Shown: positions 57,665 to 64,000 of the stretch, piece after piece | Position numbering within the stretch: position 1 is the stretch's first letter | Layout: every line of letters starts with the position of its first letter | Assembly: GCA_016714465.1 (NCBI GenBank) | Contig: JADKDT010000006.1 | Span: 1-64,000 of the forward strand | Source: Candidatus Brachythrix odensensis | Lineage (GTDB): Bacteria > Chloroflexota > Anaerolineae > J036 > Brachytrichaceae | Direction: 5' to 3' | Length of the DNA: 64,000 bases | Position numbers and translations under genes: made by a program | Notes under the pieces: generated by a model | Database searches by the model: none | Told to the model about the DNA's origin: nothing | What the model saw: only the letters and a program-made list of their open reading frames with translations

Positions 57665-58116
57665 AAAACACTAAGTAGATCTACCGGCCGGGACACGGCG
57701 TTCGCCGCGGTGGCAGAGACCGGCGACGAAGCGCTTCTGCACGGGATCGGCGTCGATGCTTGCGCCATGACCCGGATTGTCCAAGTCGCCTGCTGGGCGC
57801 CAGGAGCGACCTGCAGGAAGGCCACAAACGTCAAGTCCTCGGTGTCGGCGCGAATCGCATGCGGCTCGCCAGCTTCGAATACCAGCAATGTGCCCGGTCC
57901 ACAGCGCTGCTCGAGGTCGCCGGCGCCAGAGAATAATCCGCTCCCCTTGAGCACCACGACATACACGGGCGAGTGCGGGGCAGTATGCTCTCGGACGGTC
58001 TGACCGGCCTTCAATGCAAAACGAAGAATGCGGCCCGTCTTGTCGACGAGCAATGGCTCGGCATATGGATCCTTGTCATGAAAGATCACGTTGTCGTTCA
58101 GGGGTATCGATAACAT
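57661..58116 (-). CDS. Cupin-domain protein
   Basis: About 151 residues. Cupin core: REHTAPHSPVYVVVLKGSGL and then LLVFEAGEPHAIRADTEDL. The motif-1 His/Glu metal set is only partly present (two His, no Glu), so metal binding is uncertain. GGAGGAGACTG precedes the ATG at 58116. The roughly 40-residue tail is Ala/Ser-rich and its last codons fall in the adjacent hairpin. Confidence 0.7.
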   Translation of the reverse strand: MLSIPLNDNVIFHDKDPYAEPLLVDKTGRILRFALKAGQTVREHTAPHSPVYVVVLKGSGLFSGAGDLEQRCGPGTLLVFEAGEPHAIRADTEDLTFVAFLQVAPGAQQATWTIRVMAQASTPIPCRSASSPVSATAANAVSRPVDLLSVF

Positions 58117-58242
58117 CAATCAGTCTCCTCCGAGCATCCGCAAGCGAATGACCCGACAATCCTTGGCGTCGAGTCATTGTCGTTACTCAAATCTCGCGCC
58201 TCAGGAATGGGTCATGGTAGCACCATCCCCTATTCGGCGGAT

Positions 58243-58272
58243 TTGACAAGCCGGGCTTGATGGCCTTATGAT
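58243..58272 (+). promoter_or_regulatory. Sigma70-type promoter for the HhH protein gene
   Basis: Perfect -35 TTGACA (58243-58248), 18-base spacer, -10 TATGAT (58267-58272). Transcription would start near 58279, about 24 bases before the ATG. Confidence 0.7.
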
Positions 58273-58302
58273 CGAGATCATCATGTCGCCAAAGGTATAC
58301 CA

Positions 58303-58539
58303 ATGTCGTCACTAGAGAACAACGTACTCAACCCAGACTTGCCCGCCGGGATCGGCAAGCCGGCCCTGCGCGCCCTCGCAGCGGCAGGATATTCGCGATT
58401 GGATCAGCTCGCCAAGGTCAAGGAATCCGAGCTCGTCAAACTGCACGGCGTTGGACCCAAGGCGATCCGCGTGCTTCGCGATGCGCTGCAGGCCAGGGGC
58501 CTGTCGTTCGCGCCACCCGTCCCCGGCCCGAAATCATAG
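58303..58539 (+). CDS. Small helix-hairpin-helix protein
   Basis: 78 residues. LPAGIGKPALRALAAAGYSR and LVKLHGVGPKAIRVLRDAL form tandem HhH motifs, as in the alpha-CTD of RNA polymerase or DNA repair proteins, implying sequence-independent DNA binding. AAAGG lies 8 bases upstream of the ATG. Confidence 0.8.
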   Translation: MSSLENNVLNPDLPAGIGKPALRALAAAGYSRLDQLAKVKESELVKLHGVGPKAIRVLRDALQARGLSFAPPVPGPKS

Positions 58540-58575
58540 GCAGTACCGACGGAAGCAATCGCCCAAAGCGGCAAC

Positions 58576-59207
58576 ATGGACCAAACCTCCGATCCCCAGA
58601 GCATCACCACCCTCGACCAACTCCTGGCCCTCAACGGCCCGATCGCCGAGGCATCGATCAAGAAGGAAGTCTCCTTCGTCCACCCGCTGTATCGGGCCAT
58701 CATCGAGGCCTCGCCCTTCGCGGTGCTGGCCACCTCCGGACCGGATGGGCTGGACGCCTCGCCGCGCGGCGACCTGCCCGGTTTTGTCCAGGTTCTCGAT
58801 GAACACACCCTGCTCCTGCCCGATCGGCGGGGCAACAATCGGACCGACAGCCTGCGCAATATCCTCGCCGACCCGCGGGTGGCTCTGCTCTTCTTCGTCC
58901 CGGGCGTCACCGAGACGCTGAGGGTGAACGGCAAAGCGTCCATCAGCATTGACCCAGCGCTGCTGGCCCGCTTCTCGATGGAGGGCAAGCTGCCCAAATG
59001 CGTGGTCGTCATTCACGTGGAGACAGTCTTCTACCAGTGCGCGCGGGCCATCCACCGATCGCGGCTGTGGGAGCGCGCCGCGAGCGAGACCAGACCGGAC
59101 GTCCCGACCCCGGGCGCCATACTCCAGGCCCTCACGGATTCGGCGTTTGACGGCGAAAAGTACGACCGCGATCTCCCCGGCCGGCAGCGCGCACGACGTT
59201 GTACTAG
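58576..59207 (+). CDS. PPOX-class FMN flavoprotein, 3' frameshift
   Basis: About 210 residues, pyridoxamine-phosphate-oxidase-like flavoprotein. ASPFAVLATSGPDGLDASPRG is the FMN-phosphate region, LPDRRGNNRTDSLRNIL and HVETVFYQCARAIHRSRLW further conserved blocks. The family ends in a R-Q-R-x-T-L-Y motif; here one base is missing near 59196, and adding it gives ..QRA-TLY followed by TAG at 59205. Without the correction the frame runs through a palindrome to 59289, which is not a credible tail. Confidence 0.82.
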
Positions 59208-59300
59208 AAGCTATCCGAAAAAATGGATCTGGCGAGATCACAATCCCCGCGCTTCGCGCGGGGATTGTGATCTCGCCGCTCATTGTTAGGATGACTTCTA
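59205..59300. repeat. TAGAAG-family palindrome, copy 4 (complete)
   Basis: 96-bp element with both ends: TAGAAGCTATCC at the left, GGATGACTTCTA at the right, and a perfect 22-bp inner stem (GGCGAGATCACAATCCCCGC.., TTC loop). The left TAG is the corrected stop codon of the PPOX gene; the right end lies 7 bases past the methyltransferase stop. Confidence 0.92.
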
Positions 59301-59307
59301 TGCTCAC

Positions 59308-60114
59308 CTACGCCGCAACGCGCCCCCGGACCGCCCACGCCCGGGCCGTCATCAGGATCGATCCATCCGGGCGCGAAGGGAGTCGCTCGCGGATGCTTTC
59401 GCGCAGGCGCGCCCGCGCGGCTTCGTCGAGCGACTTGACATACGTTGGAGCGGAGCCCGTGCCGCCCAGGAAGGGCAGCCAATAGTCGTCGAAATCCGCG
59501 AAGGACGTCGGGATGTCGATTGCCGTCACCTCGACATTCTCCAGCGTGGCGGCCGCGAAGAGCTCGGTAAGCGCGTCCGGCCGGCACAACGGAAAGCGAA
59601 CACCCTGATCCATCTGTGCAACCTGGGCGTCAAGTTGGGTGGCCACATCCCAGAAGAAGCGCATGAACTCCATCTTTCCGGCGTAGTCCCAGACATACGC
59701 CCCGATGAATCCGTCCCTGCGCGTGACCCTCACCATCTCGGCGAGCGCGGCGGATGGCTCTGGAACAAAGTTGAGCACGAGCCCGGAGACGGTCACATCC
59801 ACGGTCGCGGTCCCCAGAGGTATGGCTGCGGCGCTGCCTTGATGGAGCGTTACGCGATCGCTCAGCTGCTGGCGCGCGATCTCCAGAAACCCCTCCGAAG
59901 GCTCGACGCCATCCAGCGTCGTCGGAGCGCACGCATCCAGAATTGCCGCGCAAAGCGCGCCTGTCCCGCACCCGACATCCAGCCACCTGCGACCCGCCGG
60001 AGCATCCAGCCAGCCCAGAAAAAGCGGCGCGACCCGGCGGCTCCACCGGCCCACATATCGCTCGTAGGCATCACCACGTTCCCAGGCGTCCGCCACGTGT
60101 CTCTGGCTCATCAT
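59308..60114 (-). CDS. SAM-dependent methyltransferase (paralogue A)
   Basis: 268-residue class I methyltransferase: WLDVGCGTGALCAAIL (SAM glycine loop), VEPSEGFLEIAR (acidic residue for ribose), GSAAAIPLG and VSGLVLNFVPEP. About two thirds of its residues match the gene at 62602-63435 by eye, including MNQRHV/MSQRHV starts and the shared ARAWAVRGRV end. Substrate unknown, probably a small molecule. Confidence 0.88.
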   Translation of the reverse strand: MMSQRHVADAWERGDAYERYVGRWSRRVAPLFLGWLDAPAGRRWLDVGCGTGALCAAILDACAPTTLDGVEPSEGFLEIARQQLSDRVTLHQGSAAAIPLGTATVDVTVSGLVLNFVPEPSAALAEMVRVTRRDGFIGAYVWDYAGKMEFMRFFWDVATQLDAQVAQMDQGVRFPLCRPDALTELFAAATLENVEVTAIDIPTSFADFDDYWLPFLGGTGSAPTYVKSLDEAARARLRESIRERLPSRPDGSILMTARAWAVRGRVAA

Positions 60115-60166
60115 GAATCCTCTCTTATTTGAAGCGATTTGAAGCTTCAAAAAACCGCATACGCGA

Positions 60167-61033
60167 TCACAGCTTCGGAATTAGCACCGGCGTGTTCTTC
60201 TTGTAGGCCTCGTAATCGGCCTGCCCACCCCACTTCTTGTCGGCCTTCTTCTCGAGCAGCGGCACCCCGCTGACCCGGGTGAGCAGCAGCGTGACAAAGA
60301 CGGGCGAGATCAGGGCCACCCAGGTCCAGCCCTGCAGCACCGGCAGCGCGATCACCGCCACGCCCACCCACAGCACAATCTCGCCGAAGTAGTTGGGGTG
60401 GCGCGAGCGCGCCCACAGCCCGGTCCGGATGAATTTGCCCTTGTTGGCTGGGTCGGCGCTGAACTTGCCCTTCTGCGAATCGGCGACGACCTCGAGCGCA
60501 AAGCCGGCCGCCCAGAGCAGAAAGCCCAGCACCGCGAAGATGTCCAGCTCTTTGCGCACGCTCGTCGTGAGGACGACCAGCGCGGCCGCGGCGGTGAAGG
60601 TCACCCACAGCGCCTGAATTGTCCAGACAACCAGAAAGCGCCAGAACGAGGGCTTGAGCTCGTCAAAGCGATCGTCCTTGCCCGCCTTGTGGATGCGCCG
60701 ATACAGAAAGCTGCCCAGCCGAATCGCCCAGACCAGGACCAACGCCGCGACCAGCAACGAGCGGGCATCTAGAACCGGGCTGAGCAGCACCGGGATCAGG
60801 ATCACCGTGACGTAAGTCAGGCTGCCAGTGAGGTCGAAGAACTTCTCCGTCTGCCGCGCGAACGAGGGGATGAAAACCACCCACTGGATGACGAAGGCCA
60901 GCCCCACACAGAGGGCAAACAGAGGAATGCCAAAGGCCGAACGGCCACCCTGGCTCCCGGCCAGGGCCACCAGGACGCCAACGACGATCAAGACGGGGAA
61001 TATCACGAGCGACTGTCGATCTTCTTTATTCAT
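60167..61033 (-). CDS. DUF1295-family membrane protein (steroid-reductase/ICMT-like fold)
   Basis: 288 residues with about seven helices. GLWARSRHPNYFGEIVLWVG is the signature of DUF1295 and isoprenylcysteine methyltransferase-like enzymes; EKKADKKWGGQADYEAYKKN near the end is also conserved. Possible reductase or methyltransferase on lipids. The ATG at 61033 gives MNKEDRQSLVIFPVL; a longer frame crosses a hairpin and is rejected. Confidence 0.87.
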   Translation of the reverse strand: MNKEDRQSLVIFPVLIVVGVLVALAGSQGGRSAFGIPLFALCVGLAFVIQWVVFIPSFARQTEKFFDLTGSLTYVTVILIPVLLSPVLDARSLLVAALVLVWAIRLGSFLYRRIHKAGKDDRFDELKPSFWRFLVVWTIQALWVTFTAAAALVVLTTSVRKELDIFAVLGFLLWAAGFALEVVADSQKGKFSADPANKGKFIRTGLWARSRHPNYFGEIVLWVGVAVIALPVLQGWTWVALISPVFVTLLLTRVSGVPLLEKKADKKWGGQADYEAYKKNTPVLIPKL

Positions 61034-61052
61034 TGATGTTTGCTTGATTGTT

Positions 61053-61099
61053 GCGTGGAGCGGTGTTCCCCGGCGGAACCGGGGAACACCGCTCCACGC
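61053..61099. repeat. Hairpin, 21-bp perfect stem
   Basis: GCGTGGAGCGGTGTTCCCCG.. (61053-61073), loop CGGAA, exact reverse complement (61079-61099), ending 2 bases from the hemolysin III stop. Confidence 0.92.
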
Positions 61100-61100
61100 G

Positions 61101-61763
61101 CTATGAACCCGCCAGCGGAATGACGTAGAACAGGACGGAGAAAAAATGTAAAACGCTGCCCAGCAACACAAAACCGTGCCAGATGGCATGGTGAAAGGGC
61201 AGCCGCTTCCAGACATAGAAAATAGTGCCGGCCGTGTAAGCCAGACCGCCCAGGACCAGCAGCCACAGCCCGCCCGGCGCGACCGCATCCAACAGCGGCT
61301 TGACGGCGATGACGGCCACCCAGCCCATCGCCACATACGGCAGGGCCGTCACCAGCTTGCTGAGCCGGATAAGCTTGGACTGCAGCGCGATGCCGGCGAT
61401 TGCCAACCCCCAGATCGCGATCAGAATCGACCAGCCCCACGGCCCGCGCAGATTCACCAGGGCAAAGGGCGTGTAGGTGCCGGCAATCAGCAGGTAGATG
61501 GCCGAGTGATCGAGCAGTCGCAAGAACTTTTTCGCGCCCGGGACCGGGATGCTGTGATACAGCGTCGAGGCGGTGTACATCAGGATCTGGGTGACCCCGT
61601 AGATGCTGCACGCCACGATGTGCCAGACCGTGCCAAAGACGCTGGCGAATGCGGTAAGAATCGCCAGCCCGGCGATCGAGAAGACAACACCCAGACCGTG
61701 GGTGATGCCGTTGGCGATCTCCTCGGCGTTACTGTAGCGGGGGGCGGTCGGAATCGCGTTCAT
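61101..61763 (-). CDS. Hemolysin III / PAQR-family membrane protein
   Basis: 220 residues, seven hydrophobic helices. The family's conserved polar residues are present: ITHGLG, STLYHS, LDHSAIYLLIAGTYTPF and HHAIWHGFVLLGSVLHFF. The three His and an Asp suggest a zinc-dependent hydrolase inside the membrane, as in adiponectin-receptor relatives; haemolysis is not implied. Confidence 0.92.
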   Translation of the reverse strand: MNAIPTAPRYSNAEEIANGITHGLGVVFSIAGLAILTAFASVFGTVWHIVACSIYGVTQILMYTASTLYHSIPVPGAKKFLRLLDHSAIYLLIAGTYTPFALVNLRGPWGWSILIAIWGLAIAGIALQSKLIRLSKLVTALPYVAMGWVAVIAVKPLLDAVAPGGLWLLVLGGLAYTAGTIFYVWKRLPFHHAIWHGFVLLGSVLHFFSVLFYVIPLAGS

Positions 61764-61828
61764 ATGAGCAATCTCAACCGCATTCTACCGAGGTCATGCC
61801 GAATACGCCATCGCCCGAAATCAGCCCG

Positions 61829-62605
61829 TCACGCCGGCAGGCTCGCCCGCGCCTCATCGCACTCGGCATCGACGCCATACGGATGCAGAAAGGCAGTCTC
61901 ATCGGCCCGCAGGCGAGCGGCAACCACTTCGACAATGTCACGCGAGCGCGCCAGCCGCGCTTCCGCGCCGCCAACTCGCCCGCGGTGCTGCAGCCCTTCG
62001 GCATCCAGCCAGCCATCGACACGATTGAATTTCTCACAGCAGTGATCGATCTCAGCGTATGCGACGCGCGTGACCGAGCCGTGCGCCATGACGGTCGCAT
62101 GCTTCGGGCGGCGATAGCGCACCCCGGCCAAGGCCTCGGCCAGATGAATCGTCGTGTTTGCGCCATGGCCGACACCGAGCAACAGCACCTGGCCATCCAA
62201 CTCGAATACCCGTCCCACCGGGCTGTCCAGTCCATGGGGAAATTCAACCGGATGCGGCGCTGTGATCCGGCCAGCCTGCGGGCCGGACGCGGCAAAGGCA
62301 TGCGGGCTGTCGCTGCGCATGACGCCTGACAGGCGCCAGAAGGTATCCGCCACGACGCCCATACCGGCACAGGTGGTGCTTGTGGGGTCAAAGACACGGT
62401 CGTCGTCATCCGACATGCTGGGCATCACCAGCGTGCCCGCCGGGCCGAGCGCAGATTGGAGCGTCCGTATCAGGCCGACCGGGCCGCCCTCAAGCGGACC
62501 CACCCGCGAGAACGCGCAGTGCGCAAGCAGGACCGATCCAGGTGTCACGCCCAACGTAAAGAGCTGTTGCGTCAGCGCGTGTTGCGAGACTACTGGCGAA
62601 ATCAT
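61829..62605 (-). CDS. AAC(3)-family aminoglycoside N-acetyltransferase-like protein
   Basis: 258-residue acetyl-CoA-dependent enzyme. VLLAHCAFSRVG, GTLVMPSMSDDDD, GVVADTFWRLSGVMRSDSPH with AFAASGP, and LLGVGHGANTTIHLAE follow the AAC(3) family. The start overlaps the upstream methyltransferase by 4 bases. Many chromosomal members have other acceptors, so resistance should not be assumed. Confidence 0.88.
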   Translation of the reverse strand: MISPVVSQHALTQQLFTLGVTPGSVLLAHCAFSRVGPLEGGPVGLIRTLQSALGPAGTLVMPSMSDDDDRVFDPTSTTCAGMGVVADTFWRLSGVMRSDSPHAFAASGPQAGRITAPHPVEFPHGLDSPVGRVFELDGQVLLLGVGHGANTTIHLAEALAGVRYRRPKHATVMAHGSVTRVAYAEIDHCCEKFNRVDGWLDAEGLQHRGRVGGAEARLARSRDIVEVVAARLRADETAFLHPYGVDAECDEARASLPA

Positions 62606-63435
62606 CGAAAGTGGCTGCCTTGAGTTTTTCCGATTTCGACGACGCGACCGCGGACCGCCCAGGCCCGGGCGATCATCGAGATCGATCCATCCGGACGCGT
62701 CGGGATTTTCGCCTGGATGCCCTCGCGCAGACGCGCCCGGGCCGGTTCGTCAAGGGACATGGCGTAGGCCGGTGCAGGTCCCTGACCGCCCAGGAAGGGC
62801 ATCCAGTAGTGTTCAAAACTCGGAAACGGCGTTGGTATGTCGATCGCCGTCACCTCAATCTCACCAAACCCGGCCCGGGTGAAGAGCTCGGTGAGCGCCT
62901 CGGGGCGACACAAGGGGAAGCGCACACCTTCATCCAGTGACGCGGCTTTCGCGTCCAGCGTGACGGCGGCGTCCCAGAAATGGCGCATGAGCTCCATTCG
63001 GCCGGCATAGTCCCAGACATACGCCCCGATGAGACCCCCAGCGACCACGACCCGCATCATCTCGGCAAGGGCAGCGTGTTGATCTGGAAAAAAGTTGAGG
63101 GCCAACCCGGAGACGGCCACATCGACGGAGGCATTCTCCATGGGAATGGCGGCGGCGCTGCCGCGATGAAGCGTCGCGCGATCCGCCAGTTGGCGCCGCG
63201 CGGCGTCAAGAAACCCCTCGGAAGGGTCGACGCCAGTCACCGACAACGGCGCGGATTCATCCAGGATGGCGGCGCAGAGCGCGCCTGTGCCACAGCCCAC
63301 ATCCAGCCACCTGCGACCCGCCGGAACGCCCAACCACCTTAAGAACAAGGGCGCGACCTGGCGGCTCCACCGGCCAACATACTGCTCGTACGGGTTACCC
63401 CGCTCCCAGGCGTCTGACACATGCCTCTGATTCAT
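62602..63435 (-). CDS. SAM-dependent methyltransferase (paralogue B)
   Basis: 277-residue paralogue of the gene at 59308-60114: RRWLDVGCGTGALCAAILDE, VDPSEGFLDAAR, VSGLALNFFPD and GAYVWDYAGRMELM. It overlaps the glycosyltransferase upstream by 41 bases and the AAC(3)-like gene downstream by 4, so the three are probably one transcription unit. Confidence 0.88.
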   Translation of the reverse strand: MNQRHVSDAWERGNPYEQYVGRWSRQVAPLFLRWLGVPAGRRWLDVGCGTGALCAAILDESAPLSVTGVDPSEGFLDAARRQLADRATLHRGSAAAIPMENASVDVAVSGLALNFFPDQHAALAEMMRVVVAGGLIGAYVWDYAGRMELMRHFWDAAVTLDAKAASLDEGVRFPLCRPEALTELFTRAGFGEIEVTAIDIPTPFPSFEHYWMPFLGGQGPAPAYAMSLDEPARARLREGIQAKIPTRPDGSISMIARAWAVRGRVVEIGKTQGSHFR

Positions 63436-64000
63436 CGTGATACTCCTGATCCAAACCCAGACGTGAGGTGATCACATCGGCGGCCCGTTGATACCCACCG
63501 GCGTCGTGAAACGAGCGACTGAGTCGCTCGGCATTAATCCTGTAGCCTGAGTCCGCCAACACCCGGTCAACCGTCCGGCGCAGCGCACCGGCATCGATTT
63601 GACCATACGGAGGCGTGTCGGCCAGCACAATGCCCGCGCCCTGGCGGGCAACTTGCCGTCCGTTGAGGGCCTGCTCAAGCTGCTGCGGGACCACAATCAG
63701 CGGCACCCCGTAATTCAGGCCCTCGTTCACGCTGTTCATCCCGCCATGGGTGACGAACACGTCGACGTGCTGCAGCAGCTTCAGTTGCGGCACATGCGGT
63801 CGAACGATGACGTTATCGGGCACATTCCCAAGATCCTGAAGCGCCGTCTGATGGCCAATCGAGAGGATCACCTGGGCGGGATGGCCGGCCAATCCGTCGA
63901 TGACCGACCGGTAGAATCTCGTGTTGCCGGTATACACGGTGCCCAGCGAGATATAGATCTTCTTGCGCCCCGGCGTAAGGGCCTCCCAGGGAAACTCCGT
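63395..64000 (-). CDS. MGT-type glycosyltransferase, 5' part outside the window
   Basis: C-terminal about 200 residues of a GT1/GT-B transferase. The donor-binding block FVTHGGMNSVNEGLNYGVP and then PQQLEQALNGRQV is the UDP-sugar signature of macrolide/UDP-glucuronosyl transferases; RPHVPQLKLLQHVDV precedes it. The frame is open to the right edge (KKIYISLGTV). Likely glycosylates a small hydrophobic acceptor. Confidence 0.9.
   Translation of the reverse strand, partial: TEFPWEALTPGRKKIYISLGTVYTGNTRFYRSVIDGLAGHPAQVILSIGHQTALQDLGNVPDNVIVRPHVPQLKLLQHVDVFVTHGGMNSVNEGLNYGVPLIVVPQQLEQALNGRQVARQGAGIVLADTPPYGQIDAGALRRTVDRVLADSGYRINAERLSRSFHDAGGYQRAADVITSRLGLDQEYHDESEACVRRLGAG

Noticed and set aside
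59208..59289. C-terminal extension of the PPOX flavoprotein through the palindrome
   Set aside because: The family's R-Q-R-x-T-L-Y end followed by TAG is recovered by one added base; the extension is simply the hairpin translated.
61829..62605. Calling a specific aac(3) resistance gene
   Set aside because: Family motifs are present, but chromosomal relatives often act on other molecules and no resistance cassette context is seen.

Overview
The window is GC-rich bacterial chromosome. Its gene content suggests a member of the Chloroflexota, perhaps Anaerolineae-like: several Ser/Thr kinases with extracytoplasmic sensor tails, a STAND-type regulator, large exported beta-helix proteins ending in an LP..R tail, atpD-atpC followed by mreB and maf, and many acyl-CoA and flavin enzymes. 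This phylum call is inference; there is no rRNA or other decisive marker here. No prophage, transposase or CRISPR array was seen.

Layout. 0-7.4 kb: a large exported C25-like peptidase/beta-helix protein (entering from the left edge), metG with a possible Met-rich leader peptide and attenuator, and a site-2 protease. 7.9-14.6 kb: small membrane protein, maf, mreB, atpC, atpD, two hypotheticals, a nucleosidase and a tRNA-Arg(GCG). 14.7-19.8 kb: a three-gene ABC-2 exporter, cupin, PAP2 phosphatase and an orphan LolD-like ATPase. 19.9-30.9 kb: serine hydrolase, Gfo/Idh/MocA oxidoreductase, old-yellow-enzyme reductase, a NarL-type two-component pair, a small membrane/lipoprotein operon, a sugar isomerase-like protein and an M20 dipeptidase. 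31-35 kb: an assembly-damaged poly-G block, then NIPSNAP, globin and a CSLREA beta-helix protein. 35-44.6 kb: STAND regulator, VapBC, serine hydrolase, IlvD/Edd dehydratase, SMP-30 lactonase, and EF-P with its arginine rhamnosyltransferase EarP. 44.7-55 kb: membrane-PrmA fusion, GNAT, three consecutive Ser/Thr kinases and Lon. 55-64 kb: two acyl-CoA dehydrogenases, cupin, HhH protein, PPOX flavoprotein, two paralogous methyltransferases, DUF1295, hemolysin III, AAC(3)-like acetyltransferase and an MGT-type glycosyltransferase (running off the right edge).

How parts fit. EarP and EF-P form a post-translational modification pair: EF-P carries Arg32, the known rhamnosylation site. IlvD/Edd dehydratase, SMP-30 lactonase, Gfo/Idh oxidoreductase and the isomerase are consistent with sugar-acid catabolism. 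The glycosyltransferase, methyltransferase and AAC(3) overlap each other and look like one transcription unit for modifying small molecules.

Two window-wide properties stand out. First, many gene ends carry long, nearly perfect inverted repeats whose arms differ from copy to copy, often with a TTC loop. One subfamily of about 95 bp, with TAGAAG ends, sits exactly on stop codons. Second, at least ten genes are broken by one-base indels, mostly in C/G runs, which together with the poly-G block points to sequence error more than to pseudogenes. Frameshifted genes are annotated here as single genes.
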